Source of the DNA: Magnolia sinica
Taxonomy: Eukaryota > Streptophyta > Magnoliopsida > Magnoliales > Magnoliaceae
Reading direction: 5' to 3'
Length of the DNA stretch: 64,000 bases
NCBI RefSeq assembly: GCF_029962835.1
Contig: NC_080586.1
Span: 71,549,001-71,613,000, forward strand
The position numbers and the translations under genes are program-made. Positions 48,604 through 60,287 of the stretch are shown here, in pieces (positions within the stretch are counted from its first letter, which is position 1; each line of letters starts with the position of its first letter). The notes under the pieces are model-generated. The model was not told the origin of the DNA. It ran no database searches and worked only from the letters and a program-made list of their open reading frames with translations.

Positions 48604-49829
48604 TTGATTTGGATTTTGATTGAAGAAACCTGGAGGAGTCGCCGTTTGTCCATTCCTCCAACTAAAGTTTGGATGATTTTTCCAGCCAGGATTGTATGTG
48701 TTGGAGTTAGGTCCAGAAAAGGTCTTTGATAGTTATTTACGGCATTGGCTTGTTCATTCAACACTCCTCGAAAGGCGAGTATTGTAGGACAATTTTCAGT
48801 TGTATAAATGTTGCAATCACAGATGCCGCAAACAATTTCATTGACCTTATCCTTCTTTCCTTCCATGGCCTCAACTTTCCTTATGAGCGTAGTCACTTTA
48901 CACTTGAGATCATCCTCTTCTTTCAAGAGATATAATCCACCTTTCTCCTTTAATTGAGTCGGCCTAGACGTGGTGTTTGATTTTGGGTAATAGTCCCAAG
49001 ATTGTGTTTTTTCAGCCAAACTGTTGAGGTAGTCCCATACCTCGTTGACATCTTTATTAATGAACTCTCCATTACACATTGTCTCGACCATTTGGCGCAT
49101 GGAAGATGTCAGTCCATCGTAAAAAAAATTTGTAATGCACCACGTTTCAAATCCGTGTTGTGGGCTGACCAAATCTTTGAACCTTTCCCAACATTGGAAG
49201 AATGTTTCATCTTCCTTTTGGGCAAAGTTCATGATTGCTTTTCTGAGGGTAATCGTTTTATGATGTGGGAAGAATTTTTTTATGAATTCCCTCTGCATGT
49301 CGTTCCATGTGCCAATGGATCTAGGACGCAGTGAATGTAATCACGTCTTAGCTTTCTCTTTTAAGGAAAAAGGAAAGAGTTTCAGCCTAATTGTATCCTC
49401 AGATACATTAGGAAAACATAATGTAGCTATAATTTCATCGAACTCTTTCAAATGTAAATATGGACTTTCTGATTCAAGTCCATGGAATTTGGGAAGGAGT
49501 TGGATAACTCCTGGCTTGATGTCTATTTGTCCTGTGTTTTCAGGAAAAATCATGCATGAGGGCATACTCACTCCCGTCGGTTGTAGATAATCTCGTAAAG
49601 TACGAGGCGGGGGTGCCTGTTGCACCTCATTTTCATCTTGGGTATCCTCTACCCTGGGTGGAAGTAGAGGAGGTTGGTCTTCAGCCATAACCTCAGTTAA
49701 CTCAGGGGATTTCGAGCGGTGTCTAATCCTGCGATGGATAGTCAACCCCTCAACCAGTCCTCCTTCAGTTAAGAGACGTCGAGTGTTGTCACGGGCCCAC
49801 TTGGGCATGAAAACACTCGCAGCCCTCAA
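48600..49829 (-). pseudogene. Athila Gag, one nonsense codon and a frameshift
   Basis: It starts MRAASVFMPKWARDN at 49,829. The capsid region includes LPKFHGLESESPYLHLKEFD and IRLKLFPFSLKEKAKT, where a TGA (49,341-49,343) replaces the Trp seen in relatives. It resumes in the same frame with LRPRSIGTW ... MQREFIKKFFP and ESMRQMVETM-like segments to a CGICDCNIYTTENCP knuckle-like motif (about 48,825). The frame is lost near 48,717, where the downstream reading moves to the frame of 48,603. Confidence 0.9.
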
Positions 49830-49842
49830 TTAAAAACCTAAT

Positions 49843-50412
49843 CCTAAGAAAGGAAAAGAAAATCTAGAGGGAAAGAGAGAGTTGGAAAGAAATTACCAAA
49901 TTGAAGTCCTAAGTTAAAAACCTGCAAAATAAAATAAAAATAAGTTAGATTCTAAAAAGAAAAATAGCAGTAAATTAATTTCTAAAAGAATGAATTCTTA
50001 AAAGAAAGTGGAGATTTCTAAACTAAATTAGGAAGGATCTACCTAGAAAGTAGAAAACTGAAAGATAGGAAGTAGGGAAAGAGCTTACCAAATTAGAGAT
50101 TTCTATCTTAAAGGCCTACAAAATAAGAAGGTTAGTTTCTAAACAAAAATCCTAAAAATAAATGAGGAAACAAATTAGATTTTAAAAAGAGTTACAAATA
50201 GAAAGTGAAAAACAAAAGAGAAAAGTTTCGAAAATTAGAGGATTTTTCTAGAAAGGGAAATAACTACCCTAGTTTCTAAAAATAAACTGCTTCCTAAAAA
50301 TAGAAAAAAGAAGACTGGAATTAAAAATTTCAAAATTTAAACCCTAATTCTAAAAGGTAGAAAGCGAGAGAGATTAGGAAGGAATTACCAATTTAGAACT
50401 TATGTCAGGATC
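49843..50412 (-). other. Athila leader with three microexon-like units
   Basis: On the minus strand, 24-27 nt segments at 50,389-50,412, 50,089-50,115 and 49,897-49,921 are each preceded by a T-rich tract ending TTTTG(T/C)AG and followed by (A)ATTG or AATTTG then GTAA. A final acceptor TTTCTTAG at 49,844 precedes the Gag start. The pattern looks like tandem duplication of an intron plus small exon. Splicing is not proven; the strand is T-rich, which favours chance acceptor-like words. Confidence 0.45.
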
Positions 50413-50546
50413 CTACAAAACAGGAAAACAGGTTAAGTTCTAAAAATAGAATAAAATAAAATAAAAACTTCTATCCTAAAGTAAGTAAAATCCTAATCCT
50501 AACCTAATTCTAAAACCAATTAATTTCAGAAAAACGTAACCGTCAG

Positions 50547-50564
50547 TCCCCGGCAACGGCGCCA
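50547..50564 (-). other. Athila primer binding site, Asp tRNA type
   Basis: On the minus strand TGGCGCCGTTGCCGGGGA starts six bases after the LTR end. It is complementary to the 3' end of Asp tRNA and is characteristic of Athila/Tat elements. Confidence 0.93.
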
Positions 50565-50570
50565 AAAACT

Positions 50571-52818
50571 TGTTCACTCCCCAAGTGCAGGGTTGTGATG
50601 TAGTAATAAACTCGGTAAGACCGAGGTCGAATCCACAGGGACTGATACCTGTACGTTATCTGAAACCAAGTAGAACTAGAACTAGACTAAGATGTGATCT
50701 AAACCAAATAGAATTTAGGAAATAATTTGTGAAATAATTATCTAAAACTTAAGTAGTTCAGGGAAGGGAAACTAGGGATTCAGAGGATCCACTTGTAGAG
50801 ATCCGGGAGATCTTATGCTCGCATATGGGATTCAAATTGAACTTACTTGATTTGGTTTTCAAGAGATGAGAGGTATATGAATTAGAATGGATTCCATCAT
50901 CTAACCATGCCCAGGAGACAAAGCAAACAACAGGATTAAACTAATTACCAACCAATCAACAATTTATGAAGATCAGAGAGGTACTGTCATCATACCATGC
51001 CCAGGAGACGATGGTGAACAACAGGGCTTCCTGACTTCATAAATATAAAAAGAGGAAAGAAATATTCAAAGCCATTGCAAATCCATTGTAATTTCTGTCA
51101 AAACAGACCATTAAAGACTAATAAAAATATTCCTTATAATAATCAACTTAAATCCAAGTTCAGTTCATGAAAAATAGGAAATAATGTCTCCCATCTCGCT
51201 ACAAGCTTCTCCCCTTAGCCCTAGCTAAGGGGTTTAGCCAAACATGGGTAGGCTAATCTCCAATTAAGAGAAAGAAGAAAAACAAAAAGGAAGAAAAAAA
51301 AAAGAACCGTTCAGCCGCTGTTCCTCCACGTCTTCTGCTCCCTTTTTTTTTCTTTCACTTTTCTTCCTTTCTTCCTTTCCTTCCTTTCCTTCCTTGCCTT
51401 CCAGCCACGTCCAAAAATCCAGCAGCAGACCTCCTGTTCTTTCCCTGTTTCTCCTCTTTTTCCCTTTTTTTTTTCTGGCAAAACCAAAACCAAAAGTCGA
51501 GTCCCTTGAATCCTCTCTCCTTCAGCCCAGATCGCCCCCTTCCTTCTCTCTATTTTCTTGCTTATATAAGAATAGGAGAGTCGGTGCTGGGGCTGTCGAA
51601 ACGTGTGTCAGACCTTTCGCAGCAAGGACTTGCGTATCTCTATCTAGCGCAGCGAAAAAGAAAAACGCAAGAGCATCTACGTTTGGTCTGAATTTGATCT
51701 GCTAACTGCCCAACTCTTTCGAAACTGGCTTCTTGGTTGGGGTCAGGACCTCCTTTTTATACTTTTGGATGGTCCAGATCATGCATCCGACCACCACCAT
51801 GGACGCCCAATGGCCCACAACGGCCGGATTTCACGGACGCGTAACCGACGCAAGCAGCTGCGCTGTGATGCTCGGTGGGCCCCATATTACGGTCGACAGA
51901 GAAATCCACTCCGTCCATTAGCTGCCTAGTGGAATCTTGGCCTGGGAAATCAAGTTTTTGATCTGATATTGTTGCGACCCAAAGAATTAAATCAGCTGCA
52001 TCTGCTTTGAACGTTTTAAAACAATCTCCTTATGACCTCTGTAGTGGACACATACGTATGTATGGTTGCCCACGGTCAACGTGGATTTGACCTTTTCGAT
52101 ATCTTCTGCATGATGGACGGATTGGATCTTTCGTCTGGGTGATGAAAGTGGGCCGCTGATGGAGCAGCGGACGGACCGTGCGCGAAAGGAAAACAGAGCT
52201 TCCGTCTCTGTTTAGGAAACCGACTAGTGCGGTTTGTCTGGTGCAGTGCACTGCAAGTGCACTTGCTGCAGTGTTCGTGCAGCACTCGTGTGGCCCCTCA
52301 ATGATGGTTATGCAAAATCCAATCCGTCCATCCCCTTTATCATCTCATTTAAACAGTTGATACCAAAATTGAGGCATATCCAGATATTGTGCGGGCCCCA
52401 AATCAGAGTTTTATGGTTTTATCTATCCGTCGGGCCACTTCCACAATGATCCAATGGGTGAGATTTGACTTGTACGGTTAGTTTAAGGTCCTCAGGCCGT
52501 GTATGAAGTTTTGGACTGAACAGATGGTGGAAACCCTATAATCTTGCATTCTGGACACTTTTCAAGCCATTTGAGCTTCGATTCCTCGATTTCCGCGGAC
52601 CCCTGGTGTATAATTTCGTCGCTCTTGGTCTTCTAGAGTCTGTCCCATGCTTTAGTGTCATCAGATCAGTAAATCCATGCTTTTTAGTGTCCTTTCCCAG
52701 TCCAAGCTCATGAAGACGCCCTGCATCACAAATTCAATTAAATTAGGCTATTAAACGGTGTCATGCTTGTAAATCCATGCAATAAATGGGTCTGATATGC
52801 AATATTTGACCCTCAACA
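50571..52818 (-). repeat. Athila 5' LTR
   Basis: This is the upstream LTR in the element sense. A palindromic CTTATATAAG at 51,561-51,570 is the best TATA box candidate. T/C-rich tracts at 51,340-51,480 are GA-rich in the RNA sense. Confidence 0.95.
51561..51570 (-). promoter_or_regulatory. Athila LTR TATA motif
   Basis: On the minus strand CTTATATAAGCAAG is followed by GA-rich sequence. It is self-complementary, so orientation comes from the element. The same motif is in the 3' LTR near 41,911. Confidence 0.55.
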
Positions 52819-52823
52819 CCTCA

Positions 52824-53960
52824 CTTGTCAACAGGTCAAGGCCGAGCACCGCCAACCACCAGGCCTTTTGTAACCAATGCCCTTAGCAGAATGGAAGTGA
52901 GACTTTATATCTATGGATTTCATTTCAGGTCTACCCAAGACTAGGAAGGGGCATGACTTAATATGGGTGATTGTGGACCGGTTAACCAAGTCAGCCCATT
53001 TTCTACCGATAAAGACATCTAGCTCTGCTAATGATTTAGCAAAGTCGTATATCAAGGAGATAATACGACTTCATGGCATCCCGCTGGAAATTGTTTCGGA
53101 CCGAGACACTCGATTCACGTCGATTTCCTGAATGTGCATCCAAGAGGCTATAGGAGCGAAACTGAAATTTAACACTGCCTTCCACCTGCAGACCGATGGG
53201 TAAACTAAGCGGGTAAATCAGATATTGGAGGACATGTTGCGAGCTTATGTACTGGACTTTCAGGAGAATTGGGATAACTGCCTTCCCTATGCCGAGTTCG
53301 CCTATAATAATAGCTTGCAAGCTAGTATCGGCATGACGCCCTATGAAGCTTTGTATGGGCATCCATGTTGAGCCCCACATTACTGGGAAGAAATTGGCAA
53401 GAAAAGCTTGCTGAGGCCGGATTTGGTGCGAATTACGACTAAGAAGATTGAAATTATCCAGCACCTCCTCTTGACGGCCCAAAGCAGACAGAAGAGCTAT
53501 GCCGACACTAGACGGAGGGACTCGAAATTGAAGCTGGGGACCACATATTTCTCAAGATCTCTCCCATGAAGGGAGTTATACACTTCAGCAAGAAGGAAAA
53601 TCTCACGACACGGTTCATTGGGCCCTTTCAGATTTTAGACCGCGTAGGTGCAGTTGTTTATTGCTTGGCCCTACCTACGCCACTCGTCGGGGTGCACAAC
53701 GCCTTCTATATCTCAATGTTGAAGAAGTATGTCCCCAATCCTTCGCACATCATCAAGTGGGAGCATGTGGAGCTCTAGGAAAATGCCACATACATTCTCC
53801 GACCTACTTGAATACTGGATAAGAAGGTGCAAGTCCTACGCAACAAGGTCATCCCATTGGTCAAGTATTATGGACCCATCATGAGGAAGAAGAGGTCACT
53901 TGGGAGACGGAAGTAGAAGTCCACAAGCATTACCCCAACCTGCTTCAGCAATACGAATAA
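52824..53960 (+). pseudogene. Chromovirus integrase core and chromodomain-like tail
   Basis: It resumes after the Athila with CQQVKAEHRQPPG, completing the zinc finger. Core motifs: [15 protein letters not shown] (first Asp), [11 protein letters not shown] (second Asp), HLQTDG region, YAEFAYNNSLQASIGMTPYE and GPFQILDRVG. The tail has LDKKVQVLRNKVIPLVK, then after a frame change VTWETEVEVHKHYPNLL to a stop at 53,958, matching the Tekay-type chromodomain. Several stops and at least two frame changes break it. Confidence 0.9.
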
Positions 53961-53990
53961 GTACTAATTTTGAGGACGAAATTTATTTAT

Positions 53991-54003
53991 AAGGGGGGTA
54001 GAT
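53991..54003 (+). other. Chromovirus polypurine tract
   Basis: AAGGGGGGTAGAT directly precedes the 3' LTR start TGTAACG, after a TGAGGACGAAATT block. This primes plus-strand synthesis. Confidence 0.93.
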
Positions 54004-54966
54004 TGTAACGTCTTGTCCAACCAGAACAGTGTCCTGAGGCGTCCACGTAGGATTTGCCGTAGGACCATTCGCTTAAACTGCTCGAGTGTGGGGTACTACC
54101 AATAAATTAACCTTGGTTAGCCCATTAGGATGGACCATTCTGGTTATGATCGGACTGAGTACGGGCCGTCAAGCCAGTTAGCCTGGTTGCACTTGGTAAC
54201 AGCACGTGCGGGCCGTGCAGCGGCCAAGGAAGGGAAGAAAAATCTAAAAATTGGAAAAACCGGAGATCTCTCTGGGCTTGTGGTCTATCGTAGACCAGGG
54301 ACTCAGTAGATGCCTAGAAATTAATTTTTCACACCGTCTCAGTGGCACTTGCCAAACGCAACTCACTCCGGCCTTAACCCAAAGGCTAGAATTGAAATCT
54401 GACACTTTTAAATAAAACTGAGATATAAGGCCTTGAAGCCGTCAGATCTCTTCTACATTTACCGTGAAAGCCTTAAATATTTTTCTACGCCTGTCCACAA
54501 AATCTGGAACCCGATCGTGAAACGGTGACCGTTGATCGCAAATCGGCCCTGTACAATAAAACCTCACGTTTGTTTACCTTCAAATTTTGTACGACCCTTC
54601 ATCGAGCCATGGAGCACCTATCCTATAAATTTCATAGCTAGGAGGCCGTCAGAACAGCCCCAACGGTCAGAATGGACCCCACAGGGCCGTTTAAAGATCG
54701 AAACCCGTACGATAAAATCCCGCATCCGTTTGTGTCCAAAATTTGCACAGTCCCTCATCGGGTCATGAGACACTTACCCACCAAATTTGGTAGCCAAGGG
54801 GGTGACAAGGCCACCCCCAAGCTAAAAGGGGCCCCCACAGGGCAGGAAAATTGTTGAAACTTAAGGCCAATGGGCCCAAACCTAGGAAATAAAGCCCTAA
54901 GGCTCTTTCTCTCATACTCCCACCATTGCTCCAACAACTAAAGAGAAAGGAGAGAGTGAAGAGAGA

Positions 54967-55024
<58 letters not shown>

Positions 55025-57038
55025 GGAAGGGAGAGTGAAGAAAGGAGTGAAGGTGGATCGTAGCTCGAAGTGGGGCCCAAGAGAGTTAATCTTTCAACTC
55101 CTTACCTCTCCCTCAAGGAAATCCCTCAACCACAAATGGGAAGAACCCCTCTCTGCCAATTGGGTTCATAAATCTCTCATCCTTTTGGAAACCCTTATGA
55201 TGTGAGGGGATTTGCATGGGATTCTAACATACAAATGCTTTGCCTTAGGGATTTCAGCCAATTGAACCCAATTTCGACACTCCTAGGTTGCTTCCCAAGA
55301 TCTCAATGATCCATAGGTGCGGACTATTATTCTTAAGTGGCTTAGCACTAATTTTACTATGAATTTCATGATTATGAATGTTTGGGTGAAGTATTTAAAC
55401 AACCTAGAAGGAACCTAGCCAAAAACCTTACATGATAGATCCTCCAAATGATATGAATGATTTTGTATTGCTTGTTGTTCCTCAACATGATTGGGCATGA
55501 AATTGGTGAGTGCGTGTTCATCTCATATGTGCATTCTTGTTTCATGTTTCTTTGTATTATGTAGGATGCATTAACCCTTGTTATAATTTTGTGCTATGAA
55601 TAATTCTTGATATCTACATTAACCCTTTACAATACACATGCACATCCATTTCATAATATTGTTAGTGCTTGCATTTATAGAAAAATCTAGATTCCTATGT
55701 TCATATATGAGTGCATGACAGTAGTTGAGTTTAGATTATAAAACATGAACTGTTGAAGTATCACTGAATACCATTAAATCCCTAGGTTGGTCAGGAAACT
55801 GAGGAGAGTGAAGGTGGTCCCGTTGGTAGGACTATCCTGAGGTTAAACCCATAGATTTGGGTGAGTGCGAATAAGCGATAGTAGTTGGACTACATGGGTC
55901 ACTTGTACTCGATGTCTTCCGTCGCATACTCGATCCACTTACTGACCAACCGTGTTTGTTAACCACGTCTGCTCACGCCTGAAAGGAACCTGAAACACCC
56001 TTCACCTGCTGAAGCCCATTGATAACCGTTGAAACCGATCCACTGTCTCGAGAGCCGGGCATGGTGGAATGGGACACTGTGTCCGAGCTGTCAGCCTACG
56101 CTTGGGTAACGAGCCTCCCCATAGTGACCGCAATCGATCCCACTTCTCAGCATTCCCCTTGTGATTGAAATCAGGGATGGAAAACCCGATGGGATTAAGG
56201 ATCACTGGGTCCTGGCCTCATACATTGGGGAGTTTGGGTCTCACAACCAGTTGAGGGCATTTATATGGTGGGGTGTACTAGTTTTCCCAATCTGCTGGTT
56301 TAATGGAACTAATTAAAAACACGGCTAACATGATCATGATTACATCGCACTAGTTAGGTTTGCGATTCGGCAGTTGAGGTGGCAATGAGTGAGTGTTTGT
56401 CATATGCGATCGCTAGACAGAGTCGCTCGAGGGAGTGTTATTATGAGGTCATGCATCATATCATAATACATGCATATGCATTAATAAGACTAGTTAGAGA
56501 TCTGTGAATGTATGCCTTTCATTAAATCTATAATATAATTGATGTTTGTGTAACTTAAGACTAATTGCACCCACTAAGTTGATCACTCACTCTCACTCTG
56601 GGACAGTATTTTAAAACATCAACCAGACGCTTCCATAGTTGCAGGTGACGCTGAGTACAAGGAGCCTTGCGGCGCGAGCATGGAAGAGGAGGATGAGCTG
56701 TCCTATTTCCAGTTGATGAGCGGTTCGCCGTAGATATCGCGGACGCACTTGGATAGTTGAGTAGGGGACTTAGCACATCATTCTTTTGGACATATTATTA
56801 TTTTTTTGTAATTTTGTTGGGCAACGCCTTATGCTACCCATGGTTATATTTTTTGGACTCACGTACATTTAGTCATCTCCATTTAAGCAGACCCGTGGTG
56901 ATTGTGATTCATGTTTCAATTGATTCCATACTGCACATTAAGCCTAATCAAACACAAAACAGTGAAAGTGGTTATAAGTGATACCCGGAAACTTGGGAGT
57001 CAAGTGTATGCACGACCCCCAATTTCTAAGGCGTTACA
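54004..57038 (+). repeat. Chromovirus 3' LTR
   Basis: This is the uninterrupted 3,035 bp copy. It contains an expanded (GA) run at 54,958-55,026, the core module at about 56,058-56,290, and the acidic mini-ORF at 56,641-56,733. It ends GCGTTACA and is followed by GTAAT. Confidence 0.93.
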
Positions 57039-57125
57039 GTAATCTACATGTACTACTTGAAGGAAAGCTTGATCTCATTCTCATGTGTGAGCTAGAGCAT
57101 CTAAAAAGGCTGAGTTAAGAGTCCT

Positions 57126-57144
57126 GGGGGGGGGGGGGGGGGGG
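57126..57144 (+). repeat. G19 homopolymer
   Basis: Nineteen consecutive G on the plus strand. It may be an expansion of the G-run normally present at this point in the Copia-like LTR. It could also be a length artefact of assembly. Confidence 0.9.
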
Positions 57145-58189
57145 TAATAGGACTATGCCGAATTAAAAATTAAATGCGAAAATAAAAAATTGTAAATAAA
57201 GATAGCACTTAAACAATCCCACAAAGTAGAAATGAATATCAACTTCAAATGTACAAGTATTGAGAGGTTGATACAAATGTTGTTCTAAGGATAACCTTAC
57301 AACAAAAATCAATGGTTTATGGTAGGACAACCTGATTCCTAGAACGGTTTGTGTATCAAAATCCTAAACTGATACAGAGGAATAAAAAATAAAATAGCAA
57401 AGAAAATAACTAAGTTATTACAGCATTCCCATACTTGCATACAAGATTACAACATTCTCCACAAATGCTTCAAAGGAAATTACAACATTCATAAAATGCT
57501 ATAATCAATCGACTACCATAAGACCAGAAATTATAGTGGTTTGCTTGTGTGTACACCAACTGTTTAGAAAAACAACCACACAACTACTCTACTCCCAATA
57601 TCCTCACACAGTGGATACTGACGTTCACTATGAAATAAATTTTTCAAGGTTCACCTAAAACCTTCACAATTGTGTCGTTCAAGTGGGCTTACACAATTCA
57701 AAAACTCCACACTCTGAGTTTTCTGGATCACCTTAGAGAAACCAAAAAGAAAGAGATTTTTCCTAGTACAATCTCAAATAAACCAAAAGAATAGATTTAC
57801 AGAAATGTAAAATACTTATCTGGATATTCTCCTTTGATGCAGCCCTGTAGAACCAATTCGGAGTAGAAGTTCAACGTAGATGTTCAATGTCCACACTCAC
57901 TTATGAAAATGTTTTAGATTCTAAATGATTTTTAAATTACCTTGGGCTAGCTTGATTTGATTTTGATTCCAAGAAAGGGGAAAAGTGAAATCCCTTCTTT
58001 ACTTAAGATTGGAATGTAGAATACAAAATCAAGTGTAAAAAGCTAAATTAAAGAGAATATTAAATGAGCACAAATAACTTAAGAATATCACGAACTTATC
58101 TCTCAGAGTGGTGTCTTGATTTTACTTGAAATTGAATGAAAAACTTTAAAAATCGTGCTCTATTTATAAGTGTAGAAACTATTCACTCG

Positions 58190-58560
58190 ACTGGCCCAGA
58201 GGTCAGCTCGACTGGTCGAAGGACCAACAAACTTTTGAAAATTCAGGTACGATAAGATAAGGTCATTCCATGACTGGTCGAAGGACCTGCTCGACCGGTC
58301 GAGTGGCCTCCACGACTGATCGATCCATGCTCACGACTGGTCGTGTAAGACCCAATTTGGTTGCTGGACTTTGAGTTGAGCCTGCTCGATTGGTCAAGCA
58401 CTATTCACTTGACTGGTTGAGCAGTTTCCAGGACTGGTCGAGGCTATAACAGAAAATTCTAAAAATTAGTAACAAACCTTAGATTGGTCGAGGGATTTCT
58501 TGGACTGGTCGAGCCAATACTAAGACTAGTCGAACATAGGCTAAGACTAGTCAAGAAACA
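58190..58560. repeat. Palindromic minisatellite, about 13 CGACTGGTCGA-type units
   Basis: Variants of CTCGACTGGTCGAGC recur at irregular 15-60 base steps (58,213, 58,272, 58,289 with CGACCGGTCG, 58,332, 58,385, 58,430, 58,500, 58,521 and others). Each unit is self-complementary. Confidence 0.8.
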
Positions 58561-59040
58561 GCCTATATACTTGTATAGTGACCCAATAAATGTATGCAAT
58601 TAATATGACCTAACCTATGGTTAATCTAGGGTCATTCATACCTTATAAGAACATTGAAACATCTTTTGCTTCAGTTGATTGTTGATCTTGAAGAACACGA
58701 AACTTGATATCTTGACGTACTTTAAGTCTTGAACTTGAAGTACTTTTGAAGCTTGAACTTGATGTACTTGTGAGTTGTATTTCACCTTGAGCATTCCAAA
58801 GTAAAGCACATTGAAGCTTTGAAAGCTTGAACTATCAGTTGATGTAGTTCTTGAACTTGTATATCTCTTATACTTGTGATGCTTAAATCTTGAATTGGAA
58901 CATCTTGAACTTGTACTTGAATTGCATGATCTTGATTAAAAAGATGAACTAAATAAGATACAGATTCCAAGATATTTTGGCACTACAAAATTTAACAATC
59001 ATAGGAGTAAGAAAACGTAGTACTTACAACATCTAGGAGC

Positions 59041-60111
59041 ATTGGCATCAACTTCTTGAACACATGTAGACTTACATTTCTTAGTTGTCAAGGAGTTCCA
59101 ATCTAACTCTCCCGTCCACAAAAAGCCATAATCTTTCTTGTGAGTTCACATGCTACATGCATCAATGGACCTTTGTGGGACCCACTATCTTGTTAATGTT
59201 ACATCCCAATTATCCATCACATAAGCCCCTCTCATCTTCACATTACCAGCATAAACCATGCTCAATCCAAAATTCAGGTGAGCCACATGACATGGAATAA
59301 CAGCGTGAGTCTGTCCACCCTTAAAATCCTTTTTTGGCCATGATGTTTATATGCCATCCAACCTGATTGTAAGGTGAGCACCACTAAGTAAAAAGACAAC
59401 CAAATACCTGTCATATCTAAGCTTTAGTGTGGCCAAAGAAGGATTCAGTGGTTGGCATTTCATATCTACTTTTCATTTGGTGTGGCCCATGTGATGAGTT
59501 TCATATGGGGCTGATTTTATCTAACGTTTTAAGATGATATGGAAAAATAGGCCAGGGGCTTGTTTGGGAGCTTGGATGTGGAATGCATTGGAATCCCAAA
59601 TTAGTGTATATATATATATATTGGAATGACTTTGATAAGCCCATTAAAATATATACTTTGACCAAAAAAGAAAAAATTTCAAGTCTTGGGTGGGGCCACA
59701 AATGCAAGGATCACAAACACGCAACTCATCGACGTTTTCTACCCGTCAATTTAGATGTCTAACATTTGAATGGTTCAAATAATTTTATTGATGTAATTTT
59801 AATGTTGTATCCATTGGCCGAATTGCTTTGAGTATCATCAACATACCATATATTTAATATATGCAACTTCCTTGTCTTTAAAAAGAAGTTAAAAAAATAT
59901 TTCTTTATATTATTCTAATATTTTATTGGTATTTCAAAACACACCCAAAAAATAAATTTTAAATAATTCCAATTCCATTTACCTCTAAATCCAATACTAT
60001 CATACCTAAAAATCAATTATTTAAATTTGACATACACCCATTTATCACACGCCAAAAAAAATAGATTTTAAGTACATCTAATTTCATTTATCTCTAGATC
60101 CAAGACTACTA
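59041..60111. other. Non-coding spacer
   Basis: AT-rich, with fragments of the foldback family (ccatccaacctgattgtaaggtgagca near 59,355), a short (TA) run at 59,607 and a MITE-like end GGGGCTTGTTTGGGAGC at 59,554 with no partner found. No gene is seen. Confidence 0.4.
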
Positions 60112-60115
60112 CACC

Positions 60116-60267
60116 CAGATCGATAGCTCAACTGCCAGACTGAGTGGAGATACCTCGTTTCAACACTCGAGGTCTCGGCATCGATCCCTAGCGGCCAACA
60201 TGGAGTGTGGGCACTAACATGGGCGTGTAGTAAGAAGCTAACCCAAAAAAATACAAAAAAACAAAAG
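60116..60267 (+). mobile_element. tRNA-derived SINE
   Basis: It opens with a box-A-like GATAGCTCAACTG, has a degraded box-B-like GGCATCGATCCC about 55 bases on, then a non-tRNA body (gcggccaacatggagtgtgg) and an A-rich tail. This order is that of plant SINEs transcribed by RNA polymerase III. The box B is degenerate, so it is probably inactive. Confidence 0.6.
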
Positions 60268-60287
60268 ACGTAGCGAAGAGTCGGACG

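Larger units (their letters stand above)
40921..52818 (-). mobile_element. Athila-type Gypsy retrotransposon, very young insertion
   Basis: Perfect 5 bp target duplication CCTCA (40,916-40,920 and 52,819-52,823); removing the element and one copy rejoins the host integrase zinc-finger reading. LTRs of 2,247 and 2,248 bp (TGTTGAGG...AGTGAACA in the minus sense) differ by two substitutions and one T-run indel. The primer site TGGCGCCGTTGCCGGGGA is the Asp-tRNA type usual for Athila/Tat. Domain order is gag, protease, reverse transcriptase, RNase H, integrase. All genes carry lesions, and no env-like ORF is found between integrase and the 3' LTR. Confidence 0.95.
30453..57038 (+). mobile_element. 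Tekay-like chromovirus, old, with two nested insertions
   Basis: Ends TGTAATG...GTTACA and TGTAACG...GTTACA, with flanks GCAAT and GTAAT (one transition in a 5 bp target duplication). Without the nested elements it is about 11.7 kb with 3.03 kb LTRs. It has an initiator Met tRNA primer site at 36,497, polypurine tract at 53,991, ORF1, protease, reverse transcriptase, RNase H, integrase and a C-terminal chromodomain-like tail. LTRs differ at about 22 of the first 240 positions, mostly C/T or G/A, so it is old. About ten pol stops fit C-to-T decay. It is inactive. Chromodomains direct chromovirus insertion into heterochromatin. Confidence 0.93.
57045..59035. mobile_element. Copia (SIRE-like) LTR remnant
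   Basis: A G-run followed by 'taataggactatgcc' at the left, a long AT-rich body, a palindromic minisatellite, TTGAACTTG-rich sequence and a right end 'gatattttggcactacaaaatttaacaat ... cttacaaca' together resemble plant SIRE-type Copia LTRs, from memory. No internal domain, primer site or target duplication was found, so the boundaries are approximate. Confidence 0.45.
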
